23,973 nt of DNA. Origin: Trichothermofontia sp037445115. GTDB taxonomy: Bacteria > Cyanobacteriota > Cyanobacteriia > B231. The notes under the pieces are model-generated. The model was not told the origin of the DNA. It was given only the letters and a program-made list of their open reading frames with translations, and did not search any database. Shown here piece after piece: positions 15,415 to 22,663 of this stretch (position 1 is its first letter; every line of letters begins with the position of its first letter). The translations under genes were made by a program, and so were the position numbers. The stretch spans positions 1-23,973 of the forward strand of contig JBBILC010000085.1 in NCBI GenBank assembly GCA_037445115.1, read 5' to 3'.

Positions 15415-16156
15415 GGCAGGGATGGGTTGCGCGAGGGCGGTTCCGGGGGGATGTTTGCCCTTGACTGGGTTGCTGTTGACTGGGTTGCTGTTGACTGGGT
15501 TGCTGTTGACTGTGGGAGTGTTGTGCTTCGATACGCCTGACCCACCAGAGCAGCGCAAAGGCGATCGTGGTCATGAGGATTACCATGATGTTGGCCAGGG
15601 TATAACGCTGCATCTGTACGGCATCGTAAATCGCCAGCGGCAGAGTTTGGGTGCGCCCCGGAATATTACCCGCGACCATCAGGGTTGCGCCAAATTCACC
15701 TAAGGCGCGGGCCACACTGAGTCCGAGACCCGCCAAAATACCGCGATAGGCAGTGGGAATCGTAATGCGCCGCAGTACCTCCCACTCGGTTGAGCCTAGG
15801 GTGCGGGCAGCCGCTTCCAGTTCTGGGTTAACGTCGGCGATCGCGGCCCTAGTCGATTCCACCATCAGGGGCAGCGCCACCACGGTTGAGGCGATCGCCC
15901 CGGCCTGCCAGGTGAACAATAAATCAATACCCAACCACTCTTTAATCGGGCTACCTCGACCCAAGATAATTAATAAAAAATAGCCCACAACACTGGGAGG
16001 TAAGACCAGGGGTAGGTTGAGGACAGTAGACACAAAAATCTGCCCAGGAAAGTGTTTTCTTGCCAGAAAAACTCCCAAACTAAGGCCCAGGCTGAAGATC
16101 AGCAAGCTCGCCAGAACAGTAACTTGGAGGGATAAAATGGCAGGTTGCCAAATCAT
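15353..16156 (-). CDS. modB: Molybdate ABC transporter permease with extended C-terminal tail
   Basis: The 267-residue membrane protein has about five helices and the permease coupling loop ELEAAARTLGSTEWEVLRRI near 112-131, which fits ModB of the molybdate importer. The family core ends near residue 212. After it comes a tail of about 55 residues: QQQPS units encoded by a 15-bp tandem repeat (about 216-231), then a basic Pro/Arg segment that overprints the first 62 bases of modC in another frame. Typical ModB is about 225 residues, so the tail is unusual and should lie on the cytoplasmic side next to ModC. The start ATG overlaps the modA stop as ATGA, a sign of translational coupling. An unusual tail made by repeat expansion and stop loss is my inference. 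Confidence 0.92.
   Translation of the reverse strand: MIWQPAILSLQVTVLASLLIFSLGLSLGVFLARKHFPGQIFVSTVLNLPLVLPPSVVGYFLLIILGRGSPIKEWLGIDLLFTWQAGAIASTVVALPLMVESTRAAIADVNPELEAAARTLGSTEWEVLRRITIPTAYRGILAGLGLSVARALGEFGATLMVAGNIPGRTQTLPLAIYDAVQMQRYTLANIMVILMTTIAFALLWWVRRIEAQHSHSQQQPSQQQPSQQQPSQGQTSPRNRPRATHPCHETDRRYSKTSAPLRPRRQL
15461..15513. repeat. 15-bp tandem repeat, about 3.5 copies, at the modB 3' end
   Basis: TTGACTGGGTTGCTG is exact at 15461-15475, 15476-15490 and 15491-15505, and a partial copy TTGACTG follows to 15512. The period is a multiple of three, so copy changes keep the modB frame and alter only the number of QQQPS units. It is a good site for slippage variation between strains. Confidence 0.9.
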
Positions 16157-16977
16157 GCGACGGGTTCCTCCCCAGGCATGACAAAGCCATACTTCCGCAT
16201 TAAAAGTCTTCCCTGCTCACTATTAATAAAGATGGCAAACTGTTTGGCCTCCTCTGGATGGGCCGCACTTTTGGGAATGGCTAGCATTTGTTCTAAGGGT
16301 TTATGAAGTTCCTCAGGAACCAGGACCCATTCCCCTGGTTTCTCAACGCTAATGGAAAGGGCCGCGATCGCCACATCCACATTGCCTGTTTCGGCATACT
16401 GCTGGGTTTGTTGGATGTTTTCCCCCAGGATCAGTTTGGGTTGAATCGCCTCCCAAATCTCCGCCGACTGCAAGGCTTCCCGCGCCGCCACACCATAGGG
16501 GGCATGATCGGGATTGGCGATCGCCACCCGCTTGATTTCCGAATTCATTAAGTCCTGGATATTCTCAATGGTGTGTGGGCCAGCTTCCCGTTGCCACAGG
16601 GTTAGTCGTCCCACACCATACAACGCCTTTGTGTCGGAATACACTAACCCTTTTTGGTCTAAATCCTCGACAAATTTCTTGTTAGCCGCTGCAAACAGAT
16701 CTACCGATGCCCCCCGCTCAATCTGCTGCGCCAGTTGTCCCGTTGAACCCAGGTTGAATGTCACCCGATGCCCTGTTTCCTGCTCCCATAACCGGCCAAT
16801 CTCTGGAAACACATAATTCAAATCAGCCGCCGCTGAAACCGTTAAAGTAACTGGCGCAGCCGTTGACGTCGTAGTAACGTCAGGCTCAGCGGGCGACTGG
16901 TTGCTCCTGGACACACCGCATGCTGCCAACAACCCCACTAACACCAATACCCAAAACCACCCTCGGTTTTTGACCAT
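16153..16977 (-). CDS. modA: Molybdate-binding lipoprotein of the ABC importer
   Basis: The 274-residue protein is the periplasmic molybdate receptor. It starts with a lipoprotein signal, MVKNRGWFWVLVLVGLLAAC, with lipobox LAAC and the modified Cys at residue 20. A Thr/Ser-rich linker follows, then the type II binding fold: VTLTVSAAADLNYVFPEI, FNLGSTGQLAQQIERGASVDLFAAA, and the later ANPDHAPYGVAA and DVAIAALS stretches typical of ModA. ATG 16977 puts the signal peptide at the N-terminus. A TTG at 17016 would add 13 residues before the basic n-region, which is less likely. GAGGGGAAGG lies somewhat far upstream as a possible ribosome site. It is the first gene of modABC, with a 4-base overlap into modB. 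Confidence 0.93.
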   Translation of the reverse strand: MVKNRGWFWVLVLVGLLAACGVSRSNQSPAEPDVTTTSTAAPVTLTVSAAADLNYVFPEIGRLWEQETGHRVTFNLGSTGQLAQQIERGASVDLFAAANKKFVEDLDQKGLVYSDTKALYGVGRLTLWQREAGPHTIENIQDLMNSEIKRVAIANPDHAPYGVAAREALQSAEIWEAIQPKLILGENIQQTQQYAETGNVDVAIAALSISVEKPGEWVLVPEELHKPLEQMLAIPKSAAHPEEAKQFAIFINSEQGRLLMRKYGFVMPGEEPVA

Positions 16978-17019
16978 TTCCTGACAAACCTTCCCCTCGC
17001 CACTAACCGTATGCAAACA

Positions 17020-17040
17020 ATATTAACATTGCGCTAATAT
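17020..17040. promoter_or_regulatory. Inverted repeat upstream of modA, possible operator
   Basis: ATATTA (17020-17025) and TAATAT (17035-17040) are exact complements around nine bases, 43-63 bases before the modA ATG. An AT-rich dyad at this spot could bind a regulator of the mod operon. It does not clearly match the ModE consensus I know, so the regulator is unknown. Confidence 0.35.
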
Positions 17041-17156
17041 ACTTGCATGACGTTTTATAGCTCAGGTATCAAAAGTGTTGAGCCGAGTCAGTTAGCTTGG
17101 GGAGCGAACGTACCAAATCTTGGGCTGAGGGTGTCCCCCCCGATCGTGAATTAGCC

Positions 17157-17570
17157 TCATGGATGACAATCGTTGTTGCTATTTAATAGCTCTACACCAT
17201 AGGAGTTATCAATAGCGCACAACCACTGGTTATCAGCAGACTTTTTATAGACGTAAATAGCGTCCCTTTCACTGGAAAACTCTGAATCTCGCTTGCCAGG
17301 AGAATCAATATAGGTCTTCGATAAAACCAGGGCAATATCCCCTGCCTCAATAATCACCATGTCACCTTGCGACACATGCAGACTATTCTTGAAATAGTCA
17401 GAGATTTTCTGATGAGCCGCTTTAATCGCTTCACGACCTTGCGCCAACGTCCCGGGCTTAACAACTAAGACAGCTTCTTCTGTATAGCAAGCGGCTACAG
17501 TCTCAAAATCGCGTTCGTTGATCGCCTGGTCGGCTTTGGCGATTTCCTGTTTTAAGGGGTGTTTATCCAT
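17157..17570 (-). CDS. SnoaL/NTF2-like (DUF4440-type) small protein
   Basis: The 137-residue soluble protein has the alpha+beta pattern of the SnoaL/NTF2-like superfamily. An N-terminal helix pair leads into AINERDFETVAACYTEEAVLVVKPGTLAQGREAI, the signature of YybH/DUF4440 proteins. Strands follow around VIIEAGDIALVLSKTYID and AIYVYKKSADNQWLCAIDNSYG. Members include enzymes, binding proteins and many of unknown role, so no function is assigned. ATG 17570 is preceded by AGGAG at about seven bases, which supports it. The frame is open up to 17921, but that upstream part is only translated repeat DNA. Codon use looks more AT-rich than in the neighbours, which hints at a different history. Confidence 0.8.
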   Translation of the reverse strand: MDKHPLKQEIAKADQAINERDFETVAACYTEEAVLVVKPGTLAQGREAIKAAHQKISDYFKNSLHVSQGDMVIIEAGDIALVLSKTYIDSPGKRDSEFSSERDAIYVYKKSADNQWLCAIDNSYGVELLNSNNDCHP

Positions 17571-17617
17571 AAATGACTCCTGGGGTCTTGAGTAAGCCAG
17601 TCTCAGTAGATCACAAA

Positions 17618-17743
17618 TTGAGCCTGGGATAGCCGTCTCGGCTGTCTCGGTGGCAGGCAGGATGCCTACCCCACAACTGTTTGAGCCTGGGATAGCCGTC
17701 TCGGCTGTCTCGGTGGCAGGCAGGATGCCTACCCCACAACTGT
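17618..17743. repeat. Perfect 63-bp tandem duplication of an interspersed element
   Basis: Positions 17618-17680 are repeated base for base at 17681-17743. Each copy starts TTGAGCCTGGGATAGCC, holds GGCAGGCAGGATGCCTACCC and ends CACAACTGT. I remember 'GTGGGGTAGGCATCCTGCC' as a very common interspersed sequence between cyanobacterial genes, so this is probably a doubled copy. A 63-bp unit keeps any frame open, which is why a false upstream extension of the neighbouring gene exists. Confidence 0.9.
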
Positions 17744-17745
17744 TT

Positions 17746-17775
17746 TTCGTTCGCGTAGTGTCTCCGCAGGAGAAT
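17746..17775. repeat. Worn copy of a TTCGCGTAGCGT-type interspersed repeat
   Basis: TTCGCGTAGTGTCTCCGCAG followed by GAGAAT resembles the TTCGCGTAGCGTCTC-type elements abundant in filamentous cyanobacteria. It starts two bases after the 63-bp duplication, so two repeat families meet here. Confidence 0.5.
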
Positions 17776-17890
17776 CTACTGAGTCTATTTAATTTCGTTG
17801 CTTTATGCCATTGTGCGATCGCCTCCGGACGTACAATAAAGGGGCCGATCTGGCTAACAACCGGCCCGCCCCTTATACTCTGGCCCAACA

Positions 17891-18550
17891 ATGACCGATC
17901 TCGATAGCCTTGATACTCCAATCGCGGACCTGACGGCGGAGCAATATCGCCAGAAAATGCAGCGGCGCAAGCAGGTTCAGGATGAACGCCTTGCCGAATG
18001 TACCCAAACCAAGGGGTTGATCATTGTGCATACCGGGAATGGCAAAGGCAAAACGACAGCGGCGCTGGGCATGATCTTGCGATCGCTCGGTCATGGGTTT
18101 CGGGTGGCTGTCGTGCAGTTCATCAAGGGAGCCTGGGAACCCGCCGAAAAGGCGGCCTTTGCCCCCTGGTCCACAAGCCAACCTGGGGCAGTACCCCAAT
18201 TGGAATTCCATGCGATGGGGGAAGGGTTTACTTGGGAAACCCAGAATCGCGATCGCGATCGGGCAATGGCCCAACAGGCCTGGGGGAAAGCCCTTAGCTT
18301 CTTGCAAAATCCGGATTTCCGCACGATCCTCCTGGATGAGGTCAATGTTGCCCTCAAGCATGGCTACCTATCAACAGAGCAAGTCTTAGCTGGGCTGGCT
18401 GACAAACCCCCCGATACCCACGTCATTCTCACCGGACGGGGCGCACCGCCTGCCCTGATTGCGCAGGCCGATTTAGTCACGGAAATGACCCTCATCAAAC
18501 ATCCCCTACGGGAGCAAAAAATCAAGGCCCAGGCAGGGATCGAATTCTAA
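17891..18550 (+). CDS. cobO: Cob(I)yrinic acid a,c-diamide adenosyltransferase
   Basis: The 219-residue enzyme transfers the adenosyl group of ATP to cobalt in the corrinoid pathway (CobO/CobA/BtuR family). The unusual P-loop TGNGKGKTTAALG is at about residues 48-60. VAVVQFIKGAW, the acidic LLDEVNVALKHGYL motif and VILTGRGAPPALI follow in family order. Length is normal for the cobalamin-type enzyme. An N-terminal Glu/Arg/Lys-rich helix precedes the core, as is usual. ATG 17891 is the start; the ribosome site is weak. No other cobalamin gene is in view, and the gene converges with the DUF815 gene 34 bases downstream. Confidence 0.93.
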   Translation: MTDLDSLDTPIADLTAEQYRQKMQRRKQVQDERLAECTQTKGLIIVHTGNGKGKTTAALGMILRSLGHGFRVAVVQFIKGAWEPAEKAAFAPWSTSQPGAVPQLEFHAMGEGFTWETQNRDRDRAMAQQAWGKALSFLQNPDFRTILLDEVNVALKHGYLSTEQVLAGLADKPPDTHVILTGRGAPPALIAQADLVTEMTLIKHPLREQKIKAQAGIEF

Positions 18551-18584
18551 GAAGCACGGTCAGGATTGACCCTGGCCTAAGGCA

Positions 18585-19985
18585 TCAAGCGCTGAGGTTA
18601 ACGGGTTGGCCCAAAGCCAACTCAGCTTGGAGGAAATCAATCAACTGACGTGCTGTACGGCCCGATCGCCCATTGTGACGGGTCGCCCATTGCAAGGCCC
18701 GATCGGTCAACTCGGCTGGAGACAGCGGGATGCCCTCTTGCTGGGCTAAATGCTGCACAATTTGCAGATAGGTATCCTGATCGGCAGGCGGAAAGGTTAG
18801 CGTTAAGCCAAAGCGATCGCTAAAGGATAACTTTTCCTGCACCGTATCCCAGGCATTGACCTCATCGGCCTCACGCGGCGGGGGACGATCCCCCAGAAAC
18901 TCGCGGATTAAATGACGGCGGTTTGATGTGGCATAGACCACGACATTGGGGGGCCGAGCGGTTAGGGTTCCCTCCAGCACAACCTTGAGCGACTTATAGG
19001 TGGATTCCGCTTCCTCAAAGGACAGATCATCTACAAACAGGATAAATTTCTGGGGCAAACCCGCCAGTTGGGCCACGATCGTCCGTAAATCCTGAAGATC
19101 GGATTTATCCACTTCGATCAGGCGTAACCCCCGTTGCTGGAACGGTTGCGATGAGCTGGGACCCTGGGCCAAGAGGAGAGCCTTCACCAACGACGACTTC
19201 CCCGAACCTCGGCTGCCATAGAGCAACACATTCAGTGCCCGATACCCCCTGACCAGAAACTCCGTATTTTGCAGCAGGGCGCGTTGCTGCCAGTCATATC
19301 CCACCAGATCCGCCATCGCCACCCCATCGGGCTGGGGAATGCCCAGCAGTTGTCCCCCCTGCCAACGTAGCGCCGAGAAACTGGCCAAGACGCCAGTTCC
19401 CTGTTGTCGGTAATGATCGATCAATTGGTCAATCAAATCCGGCCAAGCAGAAGCAAGGGTCAAGGCCGTTGCTAACGCGCCAACGTCTGCCAACCGATCG
19501 CCCGCCGGTAACTGCCATACGATCGGGGGGGCAGCCATCTCCGCATGAACCTGCACCCACTGACTGAGGTGGCCCACATCCACCTGGGCGATCGCTTGGA
19601 GATTGGCCAAATCCTGCCGTGCCGCAGTGACTAGGGCAGCGGGCAACTCGCCCCGCCTCTGGGCCTGCTGACTGAAGGGGTTATCGTCCCGTAAAATCCC
19701 CGTGATCAGAACCTCTGGCCAGGTTTGACCCATCGCCGCTAGGGCATGAAACCAGCGCCCATAGGCAATCAGAGCAGCGCGATCAGTAGGGGTGATCTCC
19801 CTCCCCGATCCAACCCCCACGGCTCTCGCCCCCTGAAGGGTGGCCAATAGGGTCCGAAAGGCTTGCCCGACGGGACCTCGCAGGACACCTTGATACAGCA
19901 ATAGGGAATCGGCCTGGGTCTGGAGAGATTGGAGGGTGGCGAGAACCTGGGGAGGTAACGCGGCCATAGGCAAACCGATCGGCAT
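18585..19985 (-). CDS. DUF815-type AAA ATPase, coupled to prs
   Basis: The 466-residue protein has a C-terminal ATPase of the DUF815 family. Walker A GSRGSGKSS is at 257-265, Walker B FILFVDD at 314-320, and YATSNRRHLI holds the sensor-1 Asn. ENTEFLVRGYRALNVLL is replaced here by the close variant starting LLQNTEFLVRGY. The first 220 residues are helical and less conserved. DUF815 proteins are P-loop ATPases without a settled function. ATG 19985 overlaps the stop codon of prs by one base (TAATG), so the two are almost certainly one transcript with coupled translation. That links it to nucleotide supply by position only. A second ATG six codons in (19967) is possible. Confidence 0.85.
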   Translation of the reverse strand: MPIGLPMAALPPQVLATLQSLQTQADSLLLYQGVLRGPVGQAFRTLLATLQGARAVGVGSGREITPTDRAALIAYGRWFHALAAMGQTWPEVLITGILRDDNPFSQQAQRRGELPAALVTAARQDLANLQAIAQVDVGHLSQWVQVHAEMAAPPIVWQLPAGDRLADVGALATALTLASAWPDLIDQLIDHYRQQGTGVLASFSALRWQGGQLLGIPQPDGVAMADLVGYDWQQRALLQNTEFLVRGYRALNVLLYGSRGSGKSSLVKALLLAQGPSSSQPFQQRGLRLIEVDKSDLQDLRTIVAQLAGLPQKFILFVDDLSFEEAESTYKSLKVVLEGTLTARPPNVVVYATSNRRHLIREFLGDRPPPREADEVNAWDTVQEKLSFSDRFGLTLTFPPADQDTYLQIVQHLAQQEGIPLSPAELTDRALQWATRHNGRSGRTARQLIDFLQAELALGQPVNLSA

Positions 19986-20986
19986 TAACGGAACATACTG
20001 CTTACCGAGCTATCCTCATGAATCCGCCAGATCGTCTCGCCAATGAGATTAGCCACACTCAGGATGGTGAGTTGGGGAAAGCGCTTGTCAGCCGGGATTG
20101 GAATCGTATTTGTCACAATCACCTCTTCAAACAAGCCACCCGCCAGTCGCTCAACCGCAGGCCCCGAAAACACCGCATGGGTGGCACAGGCATAGACCTG
20201 ACGGGCACCCTCCTGGCGCAGCAAACGGGCACCTTCCGAAATTGTCCCCGCCGTATCGATCATGTCATCCACCAGGACAGCAGTTTTTCCCCGCACATCC
20301 CCGATCACATTCATCACTTCGGCAACATTGTGGGCCTGCCGCCGTTTATCAATAATGGCTAGGGGGGCATCATCCAGCCGCTTGGCAAAGGCACGGGCAC
20401 GGGCAACCCCCCCCACATCCGGCGAAACTACCACCAAATCCGACAATTGTTTACTGGCCAGGTAATCAACAACCACGGGGGAGCCATACACATGATCCAC
20501 TGGTAGGTCAAAATAGCCTTGAATCTGGGCTGAGTGCAGATCCATCGCCACAACACGGCTGGCCCCGGCCTGGGTGAGGAGGTTCGCCACCAGCTTGGCA
20601 GTAATCGATTCACGTCCGGCGGTTTTGCGATCGGCCCGTGCATAGCCATAGTAGGGAATCACCGCCGTAATTTGGCGGGCGGAGGCTCGGCGGCAGGCAT
20701 CGATCATGATCAACAACTCCATCAGGTGGGTGTTGACGGGATGACAGGTCGGCTGAATCAGGTGGACATCACAGCCCCGCACCGACTCCTGAATCTGAAT
20801 GTAGAGTTCCCCATCGGCAAACTCCTTACGGATCATCGGCCCCAGATCAATCCCCAGGTAGCGGGCCACTTCCCGTGCCAGGGGCAGATTGGCTGAACCT
20901 GCCAGCAGCCGCAAACGATTCTGATCCGTGGCAGCGGGGGCTAAGGGGGCTAGGGCCTGGTACGTCATGGGAATAGAGCGAATCAC
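19985..20986 (-). CDS. prs: Ribose-phosphate pyrophosphokinase (PRPP synthase)
   Basis: The 333-residue enzyme makes PRPP from ribose-5-phosphate and ATP for purine, pyrimidine, His and Trp synthesis. FADGELYIQIQESVRG, YYGYARADRK near 112-121 (ATP loop), the metal-binding DLH at 149-151 and the PRPP loop VLVDDMIDTAGT at 237-248 are all intact. GTG 20986 is preceded by GAGGA at seven bases and gives MIRS, as in other cyanobacterial Prs proteins I remember. ATG 20968 is a less supported alternative. It is the first gene of a two-gene unit with the DUF815 ATPase. Confidence 0.96.
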   Translation of the reverse strand: MIRSIPMTYQALAPLAPAATDQNRLRLLAGSANLPLAREVARYLGIDLGPMIRKEFADGELYIQIQESVRGCDVHLIQPTCHPVNTHLMELLIMIDACRRASARQITAVIPYYGYARADRKTAGRESITAKLVANLLTQAGASRVVAMDLHSAQIQGYFDLPVDHVYGSPVVVDYLASKQLSDLVVVSPDVGGVARARAFAKRLDDAPLAIIDKRRQAHNVAEVMNVIGDVRGKTAVLVDDMIDTAGTISEGARLLRQEGARQVYACATHAVFSGPAVERLAGGLFEEVIVTNTIPIPADKRFPQLTILSVANLIGETIWRIHEDSSVSSMFR

Positions 20987-21361
20987 GGCAGATCCTCAAC
21001 TCAGATTCAGGTAAAAAGGCGTTCATCGCAATCTTAGCACCCAAGAAATCGGCTTCTAGGCGGGTTTTTACGGAAATATTAAGGAAAGACTATGTTGATG
21101 TTAAAAAATTGTCTATCTTAATACAGCAGAAAGCACCCAGATGAGGCATGCGCTCTTCTCGATAAGTTCTCGATAAGATTTATTTATTATCTCAGGCAAA
21201 TTTCGTCAATCAAGTGTTACAGTGAGAGGTTAACTCGCGTCCGATCGGCCCCTAGCCCTGCCCAAGTCACGATTTGCCTAGCTTGGACCCGGCAACGTCT
21301 TGTCAGATTGGCTTACTATGGGGAGATTAACCTTTGTATTAACAGTAAATTGCTAGTGCTT
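20987..21361. other. Divergent promoter region of prs and the AvtA-type gene
   Basis: This region of about 375 bases is noticeably AT-rich between 21065 and 21220 and should hold both promoters. It contains the 11-bp tandem duplication listed separately. An open frame runs from TTG 21308 into the aminotransferase but lacks family similarity. No RNA gene is recognised. Confidence 0.5.
21156..21177. repeat. 11-bp tandem duplication in a promoter region
   Basis: TTCTCGATAAG is present twice without a gap (21156-21166 and 21167-21177), next to the AT-rich GATTTATTTATTATC. One helical turn apart, the two copies would face the same side of the DNA, so a pair of protein sites is possible. Confidence 0.7.
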
Positions 21362-22645
21362 ATGGACCCCGCCCTGACCCACTTTGGTGAACAAATGTCC
21401 CACCTGACGGGGGTGCGGGCAATCATGAAGGATATTATTGAAACTTTGCAGGCGGGGCATGGGCACGAATTTATTAACCTCAGTGCCGGTAATCCGGTGA
21501 TTTTACCGGAGGTGGAGCAACTCTGGCGGGATTGTACGGCGGACTTGTTGGCCAGCCCTGAATACGGGGAAGTGGTCTGCCGCTATGGTTCTAGTCAAGG
21601 CTATCAACCCCTGATTGATGCGATCGTCCAGGACTTCAACCAGCGTTATGGCCTGACCCTCACCCCCCGTAATGTCCTGATTACCCCTGGCTCCCAATCC
21701 CTTTACTTTTTTGCGGCCAATTCCTTTGGCGGCTATACCGAGACGGGTGAACTCAAGCACATTGTGCTACCCCACTGCCCTGACTATACCGGCTATGGGG
21801 GGGTTAGTCTGATCCCCGAAGCCCTGATCGCCCACCGACCGACGATCGACCTCATCGGCGACCATCGTTTCAAGTATCGCCCCGACTTTAACCATTTGGA
21901 AATTGGCCCGGAAACGGGTATGGTCTTGTTCTCACGCCCCTGTAACCCGACGGGTAACGTCATGACCCAAGCGGAGGTCCAACGGATTGCTAACCTGGCA
22001 GCTCCCTATAATATCCCGGTTTTTATTGATTCCGCCTATGGTCCGCCTTTCCCGGCCTTGAACTTTACAGAAATGATGCCCTTATTTGGGGACAATATTG
22101 TCCACTGCCTGAGCCTGTCAAAGGCTGGGTTACCAGGGGAGCGAATTGGGGTGGCGATTGGGCATGAGGGCATCATTCAGGTGTTGGAAGGCTTCCAGAC
22201 CAATAGTTGTATTCACTCCTCTCGCTATGGACAGGCGATCGCCGCACGGGCGATCGCGTCGGGTGCTCTGGCTGATATCGCCCTCAAGGTGATTCGGCCC
22301 CATTATCAGCAGAAGTTTGCCGTCCTGGAAGCCACCTTAGATGAGGCCATGCCTCGCCATTTGCCTTGGTTCTTGCATACGGGGGAGGGGGCGATTTTTG
22401 CCTGGTTATGGTTGGAAGATTTACCGATTACCGATTGGCAGTTCTACCAGGAATTGAAGCAGTTGGGGGTCATCGTGGTGCCCGGTAGTCCCTTTTTCCC
22501 CGGCCTCCAGGAACCCTGGTCCCACGCCCACCAATGCCTGCGCATCAGCTTGACGGCCTCCGAAGCGGATCTCGTGACGGGGATGCGGCGGCTAGCCAAG
22601 GTGACGGAGCAAACCTATCAACAAGCCTCGGCGATCGCGGGTTAG
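21362..22645 (+). CDS. Valine-pyruvate transaminase-like class I/II aminotransferase
   Basis: The 427-residue PLP enzyme matches the cyanobacterial AvtA-type family (alanine/valine transaminase). Marks are FGEQMSHLTGVRAIMKDI at the start, LSAGNPVILPEVE, RYGSSQGYQPLI near 74-85, and the NPTGN loop at 195-199. The PLP-pairing Asp is in FIDSAYGPP (about 223), and the Schiff-base Lys of SLSKAGLPGER is at about 254. It would exchange amino groups between valine or alanine and keto acids in branched-chain metabolism. ATG 21362 fits the family start; the frame is open to TTG 21308 but those 18 residues are not conserved. hemW follows after 18 bases on the same strand, so they probably share a transcript. 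Confidence 0.87.
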   Translation: MDPALTHFGEQMSHLTGVRAIMKDIIETLQAGHGHEFINLSAGNPVILPEVEQLWRDCTADLLASPEYGEVVCRYGSSQGYQPLIDAIVQDFNQRYGLTLTPRNVLITPGSQSLYFFAANSFGGYTETGELKHIVLPHCPDYTGYGGVSLIPEALIAHRPTIDLIGDHRFKYRPDFNHLEIGPETGMVLFSRPCNPTGNVMTQAEVQRIANLAAPYNIPVFIDSAYGPPFPALNFTEMMPLFGDNIVHCLSLSKAGLPGERIGVAIGHEGIIQVLEGFQTNSCIHSSRYGQAIAARAIASGALADIALKVIRPHYQQKFAVLEATLDEAMPRHLPWFLHTGEGAIFAWLWLEDLPITDWQFYQELKQLGVIVVPGSPFFPGLQEPWSHAHQCLRISLTASEADLVTGMRRLAKVTEQTYQQASAIAG

Positions 22646-22652
22646 CTAACCC
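22639..22652. repeat. 14-bp palindrome over the aminotransferase stop codon
   Basis: GGGTTAGCTAACCC is self-complementary and includes the TAG stop. With no T run and only 11 bases to the next start codon, it is more likely a minor mRNA structure at the gene junction than a terminator. Confidence 0.5.
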
Positions 22653-22663
22653 CTGGGTGCGTG

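Larger units (their letters stand above)
17571..17890. other. Repeat-filled divergent intergenic region
   Basis: The 320 bases between the SnoaL-like gene and cobO are mainly repeats: a 63-bp tandem duplication and a worn interspersed element, listed separately. Beyond those I see one HIP1 site near 17817. No cobalamin riboswitch boxes are recognisable before cobO. Confidence 0.6.

Noticed and set aside
17571..17890. Cobalamin riboswitch upstream of cobO
   Set aside because: No B12-box-like sequence or matching stems were seen; the region is repeat DNA.
17571..17921. N-terminal extension of the SnoaL-like protein containing two 21-residue repeats
   Set aside because: It is the translation of non-coding tandem repeat DNA, and a good Shine-Dalgarno sits before ATG 17570. 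It also overlaps the start of cobO on the other strand.
18551..18584. Bidirectional terminator between cobO and the DUF815 gene
   Set aside because: GGTCAGG and CCTGGCC pair imperfectly and no T run follows on either side.
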